Shown here: positions 1-8,521 of the stretch, piece by piece
How positions within the stretch are numbered: position 1 is the first letter of the stretch
How the letters are laid out: every line of letters starts with the position of its first letter
Assembly: GCA_002762795.1 (NCBI GenBank)
Contig: PCYA01000007.1
Span: 1 to 64,000 of the forward strand
Reading direction: 5' to 3'
Length of the DNA: 64,000 nt
DNA from: Candidatus Woesearchaeota archaeon CG10_big_fil_rev_8_21_14_0_10_37_12
GTDB lineage: Archaea; Nanobdellota; Nanobdellia; Woesearchaeales; ARS49
The notes under the pieces: generated by a model
The model's input: the letters and a program-made list of their open reading frames with translations, nothing else
The model's database searches: none
What the model was told of the DNA's origin: nothing
Made by a program: the position numbers and the translations under genes

Positions 1-1901
1 TTGTTAACTTTAACACTGACATCTTCACGAACTGAATACCCTTTACCAAACGGATCAGAATAAGACACAACAATATCAAAATCAGGGCTGCTTGAAATTA
101 ATTGATCAGAACGAACATTAACACGAATCTCCTGATCAAGAACAAGCTCGCCAACATCAATCACAGCAGATGAACCACCACCAAAAATACTCACAGAAAC
201 ATTCTGAGGAAAAGACGTGCTTTCTCTTGAAAGACTCAATGAAATACCAAATGCCTCACCATACTGCACAACCTCAGGCGCAGAAACATCATGAACAGCA
301 ATTATCGGCCTGTCAAGACGAATCAAAGACAATGTTGCACGCTTAATAATATCACCTGTAGTCGCAACAACATCAACATCATGCTTGCCCGCCTCAGAAA
401 CAAGAACCTTGAATTGCTTAGGCATTGTCTGCTTTGCAGGAACAAGAACAGAATCACAAACATCAAAACAAACACGCACTACAAGATCAACCTCCTGCCT
501 GTTCTGAAGCTCACAATTCAAAACACCTTCAGAAGTCCAAATACGATCCTCCTCAAAAGAACATGCAAGATCAAACGCATCCTTTTCTGACTTCGTTAAC
601 TGCTCTATAGACGATTTTAATTCAGACTCAGAAAAAACAATATCCCACTTGCCAACACCAAAAGACGATTTAGCAGACTCATTCTTTATCGTGTACACAT
701 TAATTGGCACATTATACTGAAAATGCTTATCGAGCCTCTCGTTTATTTTCACGAGCCACGCGAGCCTCGCAGAACGTCTTGGCGGAAGAGCTATTTGTTT
801 TGCAGACTCACCAACAATTGTTACTCCCACAACAGAAGCTAATGTAAACTCAACACCAACATAATAATCAGCGAGATTCTCAACATCCAAAACAATTGTA
901 TTGTAACTATCAAAACCAACACGATCTTTCAGCGGATACGCAGACAATCGCAGCTCAGAATCAACCTTGCCTTCTGTTCTCAACACATCAGCACTCAACA
1001 ACAAATCATGCACAAACACATTCACATCACGAGATTTCCATTGAAACAAAGATGTAGGATCCTGCGGATCAAGAGATTCATACAACTTCATATGACCTGG
1101 ATCAGTCCAACCAAACTCAGCAAAAGTCACATCAAAAGGAACCCAACCAACACCTGGAAAATACACCTCAGCCCAACCATGCGCGCCCCAACCCTGCGGA
1201 AATTCCGAACTCTCAGTAAATGCAACACCCGACACAAACTTTGCAGGGATATTCAAGGAGCGCAACATTGCAATAAACAAACTTGTTAACTCATCACAAA
1301 CACCATAACGGTTTTCCAACACCCACGAAGCAGGCTGAGAAACATCAGCAGTCAAGGAACTCAAATTGTATTTAATTTCATTCTTAACCCAGGAACCAAT
1401 CTTTGTAACAACAACAAACAGATCATCTTCACCTTGAGACAAACGAACAGCCTCCGCAATAACAGCCGCATTTGTAGAATCAACATGCTCAGTAGGTCTC
1501 GTATACATCTCGAAACCACGAATTGTTTCTACAGGAAACGGAATTTTTGCTCTCACTCTCGGCGCATTATTTGCAGTTTCAACAACAGCAGAATATTCAT
1601 ACGTTAAAGTTGAATGATACGGCTTGCTCCAAGAATAACGAATACGATCACTCAACACCTGCGCAGGAGGAGCAGCCTTAAACGAACGAACAGCAGAAAA
1701 CTCAGAATTTTTTGGGACAAACAACAAATCTGCTTGTAAATTATCAACAAACGGAGCAGGACCAATAGGAACAATATTAATCTGTGAAGAAACATTTAAC
1801 TCTGTATGCACAGATCGTGCAGAAAACCAATCAGTAGGTTGAGCAGAAACAGTTAACAGTAAGCAGTTTACAGTGAACAGAAAAAAAAGGAGTTTTTTCA
1901 T
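1..1901 (-). CDS. Secreted transglutaminase-like protein, 3' end outside window
   Basis: The reading frame stays open from an ATG at 1901 to the window edge, so at least 633 residues are present and the C-terminus is missing. The N-terminus is a signal peptide (MKKLL, hydrophobic core, SAQ). A transglutaminase/protease-like core follows: Cys in RYGVCDE near residue 201, His in GAHGWAEVYFPG near 240 and Asp in VPFDVT near 257, the usual Cys-His-Asp order. Beyond about residue 300 it continues as beta-rich, CARDB/Ig-like segments, suggesting an extracellular protein. The start codon overlaps the UMP kinase stop as ATGA, so the two are probably co-transcribed and translationally coupled. The signal-peptide codons coincide with the AGTAARCAGTA-type repeat found in intergenic DNA elsewhere in the window. 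Its substrate is unknown; cell-surface protein crosslinking or peptide hydrolysis are both possible. Confidence 0.85.
   Translation of the reverse strand, partial: MKKLLFFLFTVNCLLLTVSAQPTDWFSARSVHTELNVSSQINIVPIGPAPFVDNLQADLLFVPKNSEFSAVRSFKAAPPAQVLSDRIRYSWSKPYHSTLTYEYSAVVETANNAPRVRAKIPFPVETIRGFEMYTRPTEHVDSTNAAVIAEAVRLSQGEDDLFVVVTKIGSWVKNEIKYNLSSLTADVSQPASWVLENRYGVCDELTSLFIAMLRSLNIPAKFVSGVAFTESSEFPQGWGAHGWAEVYFPGVGWVPFDVTFAEFGWTDPGHMKLYESLDPQDPTSLFQWKSRDVNVFVHDLLLSADVLRTEGKVDSELRLSAYPLKDRVGFDSYNTIVLDVENLADYYVGVEFTLASVVGVTIVGESAKQIALPPRRSARLAWLVKINERLDKHFQYNVPINVYTIKNESAKSSFGVGKWDIVFSESELKSSIEQLTKSEKDAFDLACSFEEDRIWTSEGVLNCELQNRQEVDLVVRVCFDVCDSVLVPAKQTMPKQFKVLVSEAGKHDVDVVATTGDIIKRATLSLIRLDRPIIAVHDVSAPEVVQYGEAFGISLSLSRESTSFPQNVSVSIFGGGSSAVIDVGELVLDQEIRVNVRSDQLISSSPDFDIVVSYSDPFGKGYSVREDVSVKVN
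1849..1880. repeat. AGTAARCAGTA-type degenerate repeat inside a signal-peptide coding region
   Basis: The plus strand reads as back-to-back AGTTAACAGT, AAGCAGTTTA, CAGTGAACAG. On the coding strand this gives the hydrophobic stretch of the transglutaminase signal peptide (FTVNCLLLTVSA). It is the same degenerate motif as at 2603, 21757, 31192, 49717, 51033, 55930 and 56946. Confidence 0.7.
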
Positions 1902-2551
1902 TCGATCACCGTTCCAATAAAAAGCTTGTTATCAAACGCATTCTCAAGCTCATCAAGACGTTTGCCATTAACCAAAAACACTTTCAGCTTATGCTTTTCT
2001 GCAAACCTTGTAGCAACAGGATCAAACGGAGTAGAAAGACCAGATGACCATTCCGCAGGAATCATCTTCTTGTACTCTTTCCAAGAAAGTTTTTTAATTG
2101 GTTTCGCAGACGGATTTTTTTTCGGATCAGCAGTATACACATAATCAGTATTGCTGAGATTGAATATTTTTGCATTGTACAATGCGCCCCAACGAACAGT
2201 ATCAAAATCAGACGAATGACCAGGCTTATAACAACCAACCATCAACACTTTTTTGAAAACTTTTTTTGTTGGTTTTTTGATCAGTTCTGGTGCATTAAAA
2301 ATTTGCCTTACTAATTCGCCATTCAACCACGTCGCAGCAATACCAATCTCATCCTGACCATATCTTGAAACACCAAACTCCTTCGCAGCAGACATGTACT
2401 CCCTTGCAGGCTTTCCGCCACCACACACAAGAATAAACTTTTCAGGACGAGACATAATTAATTTTTTTAATTTTTTAAGAAAAACAATATCAATAGTTCC
2501 TGAATTAATCAGACTACCACCTACAGATAAAACAATCACCCCTTTACCCAT
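1898..2551 (-). CDS. pyrH: Uridylate (UMP) kinase, archaeal type
   Basis: 217 residues, typical for the archaeal PyrH branch of the amino-acid kinase fold. It phosphorylates UMP to UDP in the cytoplasm. Landmarks are VLSVGGSL at the N-terminus, VCGGGKPAREY, the NTDYVYTADPKKNPSAKP nucleotide/phosphate-binding stretch and a C-terminal LFIGTVIE. I take ATG 2551 (MGKGVIVLSVGG) as the start. A longer frame to 2656 exists, but its first 35 codons read through the intergenic AGTAARCAGTA repeat and do not resemble the family. The stop overlaps the next start as ATGA. The divergent CobW gene begins 76 bp upstream. Confidence 0.93.
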   Translation of the reverse strand: MGKGVIVLSVGGSLINSGTIDIVFLKKLKKLIMSRPEKFILVCGGGKPAREYMSAAKEFGVSRYGQDEIGIAATWLNGELVRQIFNAPELIKKPTKKVFKKVLMVGCYKPGHSSDFDTVRWGALYNAKIFNLSNTDYVYTADPKKNPSAKPIKKLSWKEYKKMIPAEWSSGLSTPFDPVATRFAEKHKLKVFLVNGKRLDELENAFDNKLFIGTVIE

Positions 2552-2602
2552 AACAACAATTAGGGACGTATCATTTATAAAGGTTGTCTTCAAAAAAATA
2601 TG

Positions 2603-2629
2603 AAGTAAACAGTAGGCGGTAAGCAGTAT
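2603..2629. repeat. AGTAARCAGTA-type degenerate repeat
   Basis: AAGTAAACAGTAGGCGGTAA followed by GCAGTAT sits directly before the CobW start codon and in the promoter region shared with pyrH. It belongs to the dispersed family described in the findings. Confidence 0.75.
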
Positions 2630-3569
2630 GAAAAAAACACCAATCACAATCATCACAGGCGCACTCGGATCAGGAAAAACAACGTTTGTTAATCACATAT
2701 TAACAGCAGATCACGGCCTGAAAATAGGCGTAATCGTCAACGAATTCGGAGACGTAGGAATAGACAGCGACATAATCCTTGCAAGCGAAGAAGATCTCAT
2801 CGAACTCAAAAACGGATGCGTATGCTGCACAGCACGTGGAGATTTGATTAAGGCAAGCAAAGAACTATTAGCAACAGGAAAAGTCGATTATTTACTCGTC
2901 GAAACAAGCGGATTATCTGAAGTGAAGCCAGCCATTGTTGCATTCGATGAACCAGAACTCTTGGAAAAAACCGAGTTGGATAGCATCATTTGCGTCATAG
3001 ACGCCGAAAACTACTTTGAAAACTTGCACAGAAGCAGAACAGCACTCGAACAATTACAATGCGCAGACATAGTTCTGTTAAATAAAGTTGATTTGGCAGG
3101 AAGCGAAAAAGTTACTGAAGTTAAACAAGATCTTATCAAACACATTCCAAACGCACAGATCATTGAAACAGTAAAAGGAATTGCTGACTTGAAATTATTG
3201 CTGGGCGTTGGAAAATTTAGCGCAGAAAAACACGCAGAATGGGGTAAAGAAGACAACAACGAACACAACCATGCTGAAGCAGAAGCAATTGCACTAACAA
3301 CAGGCACAGTTGATCCAGAAAAAATACAAACTTTCTTTGACGAACTTCCTGAGACTATCTTCAGAGCAAAAGGCATTGTGTGCATGAAAGAAAGCGAACC
3401 AGGAGCAAAAGATGAACTAAAAATCATCTTTCACAAAGTAGGCAAACGCGTAGAAATGGAATTCGGCAAACCATGGAAAAAAGACGAAAAAAGAGAAACA
3501 AAGATTGTTTTAATTGGAACAGATATTGATAAGAAAAAGTTGGAAGAGAAGTTAAAAAATTGTTCTTAA
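2628..3569 (+). CDS. CobW/P47K-family metal-chaperone GTPase
   Basis: 313 residues. Walker A ITGALGSGKTTF lies at about residues 8-19, the metal-binding CxCC motif (NGCVCCTARG) at about 63-72, and the guanine-specificity NKVDL near 149. A short His-containing linker (NNEHNHAEAE) precedes a C-terminal CobW_C-like domain (about 230-310). The family (COG0523) couples GTP hydrolysis to insertion or delivery of metals such as zinc, nickel or cobalt. The neighbours do not identify which metal or client is served. The convergent mazF fragment ends within its last codons (4-bp overlap). Confidence 0.9.
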   Translation: MKKTPITIITGALGSGKTTFVNHILTADHGLKIGVIVNEFGDVGIDSDIILASEEDLIELKNGCVCCTARGDLIKASKELLATGKVDYLLVETSGLSEVKPAIVAFDEPELLEKTELDSIICVIDAENYFENLHRSRTALEQLQCADIVLLNKVDLAGSEKVTEVKQDLIKHIPNAQIIETVKGIADLKLLLGVGKFSAEKHAEWGKEDNNEHNHAEAEAIALTTGTVDPEKIQTFFDELPETIFRAKGIVCMKESEPGAKDELKIIFHKVGKRVEMEFGKPWKKDEKRETKIVLIGTDIDKKKLEEKLKNCS

Positions 3570-4008
3570 AGATTCAACAACAATTTAAGTTTTTGATTGA
3601 CTTGTTTCTCAGTATCTTCATTGATTTTTCCTAACAAACCTACAATCAAACTTTTATTTAATGTTGTTATTTTAGATAATTTGATAACCGAATCTTTCTT
3701 TATTCCACCTTCAGGAGAGTTTAGAGTAACATCAGTTTCCTCTTGTTCAAGTGTTGTCGTAATAAATGCCAATAACAAATCACCAAATTTATTTTTCTGA
3801 GAAAGAACAAGTGCAGGTCTTAATTTTGTTGCTGAAAGATCTGTAAAGGAAACTTTGAAAAAATCATCATTATTAGTCAAAGTTTCCTGAGGCAATTTTG
3901 AATATCGACGACAAAATAGAAAGGCGCTTAACGCCGAGCATCAAAAAACAGACTTATTCAAAATTGCCTAAACGGAAATTTAACCAGCACAACATCTCCT
4001 TTTTTCAT
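3566..4008 (-). pseudogene. mazF/pemK toxin gene split by a 121-bp palindromic element
   Basis: The intact gene would start at ATG 4008, overlapping the antitoxin stop as ATGA. Its first codons give MKKGDVVLVKFPF, a canonical MazF N-terminus, but the frame then runs into the inserted element and stops at 3958. The remainder resumes after the element as TDLSATKLRPALVLSQ and continues to 3566 with the usual MazF body. Removing the element and one copy of the flanking TTTA restores ...KFPFTDLSATKLRPALVLS in frame. A TTG at 3895 could in principle start a product that lacks the KGDVVLV strand, but it probably would not fold as a toxin. The family cleaves mRNA at specific sequences. I judge the toxin inactivated. 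Confidence 0.85.
3844..3972. mobile_element. Two-hairpin palindromic element, copy 1, flanked by TAAA
   Basis: Element core 3848-3968 (121 bp), with TAAA at 3844-3847 and again at 3969-3972, consistent with a 4-bp target duplication. Hairpin 1 is GGAAACTTTGA...TCAAAGTTTCC. Hairpin 2 has the outer stem GGCAATTTTGAATA...TATTCAAAATTGCC and an inner stem GGCG...CGCC, with conserved single-stranded CGACGACAAAA and CAAAAAAC between them. No protein is encoded. A second copy at 29918-30089 has the same architecture with compensating stem changes. The insertion splits mazF. Confidence 0.85.
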
Positions 4009-4196
4009 TCTACAAGATCAAACTCACTGTATAACTCTGGCTCATTCTCAAGAAAATCAAAAGATTTACTTTTCATCGCTATTAAATGTAACTCAGACTC
4101 GTCGAGAGAAATATCTAACTCGGACTCTTCTTTAAGCCCTTTTACCTTCTGAAGCGGCTTAAAAACGCCTTCAATATACTTTACTCGTAAATGCAT
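4005..4196 (-). CDS. DUF104/AF2212-like antitoxin
   Basis: 63 residues. The N-terminal MHLRVKYIEGVFKPLQKVKG matches the short beta-strand signature of the DUF104 (AF2212-like) antitoxin family (consensus V.YE.GVFKPLE.V.L.EG). The acidic C-terminal tail (EESELDISLDESELH and onward) would be the toxin-binding part. DUF104 proteins are usually paired with VapC; here the partner was a MazF-type toxin, now disrupted just downstream. The stop overlaps the original mazF start as ATGA, a typical toxin-antitoxin arrangement. The antitoxin frame itself is intact. Confidence 0.7.
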   Translation of the reverse strand: MHLRVKYIEGVFKPLQKVKGLKEESELDISLDESELHLIAMKSKSFDFLENEPELYSEFDLVE

Positions 4197-4254
4197 ATGT
4201 TCGCTTAATCCGAGCTGTTTTTTAAAGGTTTTGCTTGGATTAATTTAATAAAAG

Positions 4255-5331
4255 TCAATTAATTGCGTTTGGCTTGCCATCTTCTAAAACAAACAAAGTT
4301 TCACTTATTTTTATCGCTCCATTTTCATCAAACGTAACTGGCTCTACAACACTCATACTTTGATAATCTTTAATTTCAAACAGTGCGTCTCTCAACGGTT
4401 TTTCTTTTTTTATAGCCTCTGCAATTATTTTCACCGCATCATACGTTGGATATGTTGCAAGATCTAAAATGGGCTTTTTTCCCTTTTGTGCAACAAACAA
4501 CTCTGTAAACCTGTTTGTTTTTTCATTCTCCGGAGCACTCCAGAACGCAAACAGTGTTCCCTCTGCAGCTCCTTGGGACGCTTCTTGCAGACTCGGGCTT
4601 GTCACTGTGCCTGTCGTGTAAAATTGCCCTCTAAATCCTAACTCTCTTGCTTGTTTCATCGCAATGCCTGTTTCATCATAACCCAGAAGAACCAGCGCAT
4701 CAAAATCTGACATTTTTGTGAGAGTTGTTCGAAAGTCCTGTGTTCCTGCCAAGTATGCCTCTGTCTGTACTTTTCCTTTAAATTCATTAACAAAGTAATC
4801 CTTTACTAAAGGCATGAATGCATCGCTATTCCAGTAGATCAAGCCAATTGTTGAAAAGTTTTTTGAATTAGCATCATCTGCAAGCACTTGTGCAATGCTT
4901 TCTGAATCTGTTGCAATGCAAAAGACAGTCTTGCTACTTCCTGCCAGTTGATCATTGCAGTCCAAAGGATCAATTACAACAACTTCATCTTCAACTGCTT
5001 GCTCTGATACTGCAAAAACTCCGCTGTACGTGCTCATAATAACAATATCAACACCATCAACATTAACGAGTTTGTTATATACAGTTACTGCTTTTTGCGT
5101 GTTGTATTGATCATCTTCAATGAGTAGTTCTATCTGCCTGCCGTTTATGCCCCCCGCAGAATTAATTTCAGCAACTGCAATCTCTGCCGCTGTCACGCCA
5201 TCCGTGCCTAACACTGCGCTCGGTCCTGTTAATGGACCAATCCAACCTACTTTCACTGTTTCTGTGCTGCTGCAACTTGTTAAGACAAGCAAAGCAACAA
5301 AGAATATCATCACTGTTTTCGTTTTTTTCAT
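4255..5331 (-). CDS. Branched-chain amino-acid-type ABC solute-binding lipoprotein
   Basis: 358 residues from ATG 5331. A lipoprotein signal (MKKTKTVMIFF...LVLTSC, lipid-modified Cys near residue 20) is followed by the periplasmic-binding type I fold of LivK-like proteins: VKVGWIGPLTGPSAVLGTDG, then AEINSAGGINGRQIELLIEDD and a C-terminal FDENGAIKI. It would bind a small polar solute at the cell surface. No permease or ATPase genes are adjacent, so it is either an orphan or works with a transporter elsewhere. It is divergent from a TrmB-type regulator, which may control it. Confidence 0.9.
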   Translation of the reverse strand: MKKTKTVMIFFVALLVLTSCSSTETVKVGWIGPLTGPSAVLGTDGVTAAEIAVAEINSAGGINGRQIELLIEDDQYNTQKAVTVYNKLVNVDGVDIVIMSTYSGVFAVSEQAVEDEVVVIDPLDCNDQLAGSSKTVFCIATDSESIAQVLADDANSKNFSTIGLIYWNSDAFMPLVKDYFVNEFKGKVQTEAYLAGTQDFRTTLTKMSDFDALVLLGYDETGIAMKQARELGFRGQFYTTGTVTSPSLQEASQGAAEGTLFAFWSAPENEKTNRFTELFVAQKGKKPILDLATYPTYDAVKIIAEAIKKEKPLRDALFEIKDYQSMSVVEPVTFDENGAIKISETLFVLEDGKPNAIN

Positions 5332-5438
5332 GTTCACCACCCACAACGAAACATACATTCTAAAGAATATAAAAAAGAGTGTTGTTCTACAGGACGACTT
5401 TAGAAAGATTTATATTGAAAAATAACAGTGTAAACCAA

Positions 5439-6197
5439 ATGAACTTAACAAAGCTGAGAAATATTGGATTAACAGAAGGAGAGATAAAAGTTTACGAAGC
5501 ACTTCTTAAGCTTGGCGAAACAACAAAAACAAACTTAGCGAAAGAATCAGGAATTGCCCCTTCAAATGTTTATGACGTGACAAACAGACTCCTTGAAAAA
5601 GGCATTATTTCAAAAATCGAAAAAAATGGCATTGCACATTTTTCTCCCGCTAATCCAAACAGAATTTTCACGTTTTTGGAGCAAAAAAAGAAAGAAATTA
5701 ATGAAGAACAAGATATTGTTGCAAGTTTGCTTCCAAGTCTCCTTGCAGAGTTTACTGCAAATAAAAAAAAGACAAGCGTTGAAGTTTTTCAGGGATGGAA
5801 TGGCTTGAAGACAGTTTTTGAAGAGCTAATTAATGACTGCAAAAAAGGAGATGCCAATTACGTGTTTGGCGCAAGTGAAGGCGAAACGCCCGAACAAGCA
5901 GACAGATTTTTTCTCAAATATTCAAAACAAAGAGCAAAGAAAGGAATAACAACAAACATCATTTTTAATGACCGTGTTAGAGAAAGAAAAAAACGCTTTG
6001 ATTTTTTTCAAAAATCCAAAAAATGCAATATCCGTTTCTTAAATCAAAGCACGCCTGCGGAAATCATCGTGTATAAAGATAAGGCTTGCATCATTATTCT
6101 TACAAGAGAACCGCTCACTATAAGAATTACTGCAGCTTCTGTTGCAGAAAGTTTTAAACAATATTTTGAAGTTTTGTGGAAGCAGGCGAGGTTGTAG
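5439..6197 (+). CDS. TrmB-family transcriptional regulator
   Basis: 252 residues from ATG 5439. A TATA element (GATTTATATT) lies about 30 nt upstream, which favours this start over an upstream in-frame one. The N-terminal winged helix (about residues 1-75: LRNIGLTEGEIKVYEALLKLG, then SGIAPSNVYDVTNRLLEKG) is the TrmB/MTH313-like DNA-binding domain. A central helix is followed by a phospholipase-D-like C-terminal regulatory domain typical of TrmB sensors. Such proteins repress or activate sugar and amino-acid uptake genes. Its divergent neighbour is a solute-binding lipoprotein, so local regulation is likely. Confidence 0.85.
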   Translation: MNLTKLRNIGLTEGEIKVYEALLKLGETTKTNLAKESGIAPSNVYDVTNRLLEKGIISKIEKNGIAHFSPANPNRIFTFLEQKKKEINEEQDIVASLLPSLLAEFTANKKKTSVEVFQGWNGLKTVFEELINDCKKGDANYVFGASEGETPEQADRFFLKYSKQRAKKGITTNIIFNDRVRERKKRFDFFQKSKKCNIRFLNQSTPAEIIVYKDKACIIILTREPLTIRITAASVAESFKQYFEVLWKQARL

Positions 6198-6237
6198 TGT
6201 GACTCGTAAATCATTTCAAGAAGAGGTAATTGCATAA

Positions 6238-6888
6238 ATGTGGGTCCTTAAATTACACACCAAGCCAGAAGGCACGCATGTTGCGAGTTTGGCAAAGAAA
6301 TTCAATATCTGTTTTTCCGGACATACTGTTAATTTTAGAAAAGAAAAAAACAGCCTGTTAGTGCAGAACATTGGTTTAGTGCATGCTTCTCCTGAGAAAA
6401 CGAAATGGTTTTTTGAAGAGTTAAAAAAGTTGCCCATGTTTGTGCGAATATGGACGCATGGAAAATTTATTGTTACGCTGATGCGTGAGCCTGCGTGGTT
6501 AATAACCGTGTTTAATCCATATGTTATCATGACGCGTCCAGCTTTGTACACGCCAGAAGGCGAGTTTGCAGAATTTGCAAGTTGGAGTAAAAAGCCATTG
6601 ATGGATCTTGTGATAGAATATAAGAAACATTGGACTACGCGCATTGTAAGCTTCAAAAGAGAAAAAGTGAAAAACATTTCATGGATTGGAATACAACCTG
6701 ATTTAACTGAAAAACAACGCCATGCGCTTGAATTAGCTTCAAAACAAGGTTATTATGAATTTCCCAAAAAAATAACCTTGAAAGAATTGGCAAAGCTATC
6801 AAAATGTTCTTATTCAACATTCAGAGCACACCTTTCAAAAGCAGAACGCGATTTTATTCCATTTATGCTTGACAGACTTGGCGAATAA
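6238..6888 (+). CDS. HTH_10 (Bat-type) transcriptional regulator
   Basis: 216 residues. The C-terminal third (from LTEKQRHALELASKQGYYEF through ITLKELAKLSKCSYSTFRAH) is the bacterio-opsin-activator HTH domain (PF04967), ending with a recognition-helix region. The N-terminal two thirds have no motif I recognise beyond mixed alpha/beta content and probably sense a ligand. It lies 40 bp after the TrmB gene and 64 bp before the SSS symporter, all on the same strand, so it may regulate the symporter. Confidence 0.85.
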   Translation: MWVLKLHTKPEGTHVASLAKKFNICFSGHTVNFRKEKNSLLVQNIGLVHASPEKTKWFFEELKKLPMFVRIWTHGKFIVTLMREPAWLITVFNPYVIMTRPALYTPEGEFAEFASWSKKPLMDLVIEYKKHWTTRIVSFKREKVKNISWIGIQPDLTEKQRHALELASKQGYYEFPKKITLKELAKLSKCSYSTFRAHLSKAERDFIPFMLDRLGE

Positions 6889-6951
6889 AGACGCTATATG
6901 GCGCCAAAAATTTAATGTAGTGTTCAGCGAGTTCTCTAGATATAAAACACA

Positions 6952-8295
6952 ATGACCTTATCAAACCTCGACATCGGACTCTTAATTGCTTACGCAGTGA
7001 TCTGCATAGCTCTTGGTATTTGGAGTTCTCGAAAGCAAAAATCTTCTGATTATTTGATTGCAGGAAGAAAACTTAATACTTGGCAATTCATTGCAACAGT
7101 TGTAGCTTCCTACATCGGCGGTGGCGCGATCGTTGCATATGCTGCATACGTTTACCAGTTTGGCATTTCTGCTATTGCAGTATATGTGGGTTCTGCTCTT
7201 GGCGTTTTAATTTTCTTGTGGTATGCATTAAGAATTCGCAGAACAGGCCATAAGTTAAATTTTCACACGTTATCTGACTGGTTTTATTTTAAGTTTGACA
7301 AAAAAACAGGAATCTTATCTGCAGTTATTATTTTTGTGGTGTACCTTGGTCATCTTGCCAATCAATTTATTGCGGGAACATCTGTTTTATCATCTATTAG
7401 TGGTTGGTCGTATGAATTTGCGTTATTGTCAAGCGCGGTAATTATTCTTGTTTATTTAGTACTTGGTGGTTTCAGAAGCGTTGTGAAAACTGATGTTTTC
7501 CAGTATGTTATCATGTTGCTGTTGCTTCTTGTTGCCGGCTTCTCGATGTTTGGAACACAAAGAGAAATCGCTGCTGACCTGTTAGACTTTTCTACATTAG
7601 GTTGGTCGTTAACTGTTGCATTCATTTTGTATGGTGTTTTTGCGATGTTCTTCTCTGCAGATGTGTGGCAAAGAGTATACGCAGCAAAAAATGATAAAAC
7701 TGTTAAAAAAGGACTTATTGGATCTGCAGTTTTATTCCTAATTATTGGTATTGCTTTAACAATTGTTGGTCTTGCTGCCGCGTCTGCAAACCCAGGAGCA
7801 GATCCAAACCAAGCAGCAGCTCTTGGTTTAGTTGAATTAATGCCAACAGCACTTTTAAGTTTGGTGCTTGTCTTGATCTTTGCAGCAATTATGAGTTCTG
7901 CAGATACGATTATTTTTGTGCTTGCTTCTTCTGTTGCAAAGGATTATCTTGGACACGCTTTTTACAAAAAATTGAACGATCAACAATTGATGCGTTTGAC
8001 TCGTGCGCTTGTTGTTGTATTTTCTTTTGCCGGCGTACTTGTTGCGTATTTATTCAGAGATATTGTGCAAATGCTTTTGACCATTTCTGGATTAGCATTC
8101 GGTCTTGTGCCACCAATCATTGCGTCATTTCATTGGAAAATAAAACCAAATGCAGTATTTGCTTCTTTAATTGTCAGCTGTATTTATGTTGCAGTACTTG
8201 TTTTTGGTAACTTAATGATACCTGAACTCGCTGTTGCCTCTTTAGCTGTTTCTTTGATTGTGCTGATCATTGGGCAGAAGGTTTGTAGAAAATAA
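6952..8295 (+). CDS. Sodium:solute symporter (SSS family)
   Basis: 447 residues, polytopic membrane protein with about 12 hydrophobic segments. The N-terminus (GLLIAYAVICIALGIWSSRK, then SDYLIAGRKLNTW) and FIATVVASYIGGG correspond to the first helices of SSS transporters (PF00474), and IMSSADTIIFVLASSVAKD is the conserved helix-8 sodium-site region. It would drive sodium-coupled uptake of a small solute; the substrate cannot be read from sequence. The C-terminus is short compared with bacterial PutP (about 500 residues). Confidence 0.92.
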   Translation: MTLSNLDIGLLIAYAVICIALGIWSSRKQKSSDYLIAGRKLNTWQFIATVVASYIGGGAIVAYAAYVYQFGISAIAVYVGSALGVLIFLWYALRIRRTGHKLNFHTLSDWFYFKFDKKTGILSAVIIFVVYLGHLANQFIAGTSVLSSISGWSYEFALLSSAVIILVYLVLGGFRSVVKTDVFQYVIMLLLLLVAGFSMFGTQREIAADLLDFSTLGWSLTVAFILYGVFAMFFSADVWQRVYAAKNDKTVKKGLIGSAVLFLIIGIALTIVGLAAASANPGADPNQAAALGLVELMPTALLSLVLVLIFAAIMSSADTIIFVLASSVAKDYLGHAFYKKLNDQQLMRLTRALVVVFSFAGVLVAYLFRDIVQMLLTISGLAFGLVPPIIASFHWKIKPNAVFASLIVSCIYVAVLVFGNLMIPELAVASLAVSLIVLIIGQKVCRK

Positions 8296-8299
8296 AAAA

Positions 8300-8520
8300 C
8301 GCCGACGCCCGGATTTGTCCTAAAAAATGCTAACGCATTTTTGGGACCCATCGTTCGCTAACGCTCACTCTGGGAACCGGGATACAACGAAAATTCAAAG
8401 AATTTTCGTGACACAAAAAGCCCGCCGTCTTATACGCCGAGACTGGGATTTGTCTGCGGAACTACGTTCCTTGAGTTCTCGTTCACTACGTGAACTTCAA
8501 ACAACCCAGATACCACAAAA
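8300..8520. repeat. Palindrome-rich region with interrupted tRNA-Ser T-arm-like fragments
   Basis: Two fragments resembling the antisense 3' end of the adjacent tRNA-Ser (CGCCGTGGCCCGGATTTG then AACCGGGATA) lie here. The first is CGCCGACGCCCGGATTTG at 8300-8317, resuming as AACCGGGATAC at 8375. The second is CGCCGAGACTGGGATTTG at 8434-8451, resuming as AACCCAGATACC at 8503. In both cases hairpins fill the gap at the T-loop position. Further hairpins include ACGAAAATTC-AAA-GAATTTTCGT and GTTCAC-TAC-GTGAAC. No credible protein is encoded. Confidence 0.6.
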
Positions 8521-8521
8521 A

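Noticed and set aside
291..1289. Several plus-strand frames in the first 1.3 kb
   Set aside because: They are antisense shadows of the transglutaminase-like gene on the minus strand, which has a signal peptide and full catalytic motifs.
2552..2656. 35-codon N-terminal extension of UMP kinase
   Set aside because: Encoded by the intergenic AGTAARCAGTA repeat and absent from the family. The same reasoning removes upstream extensions of the GGDEF and NFACT genes.
3848..3968. Spliced intron restoring mazF
   Set aside because: In-frame excision would work on paper, but the second copy sits in intergenic DNA with the same TAAA flanks, and there is no recognisable bulge-helix-bulge at the borders; insertion is simpler.
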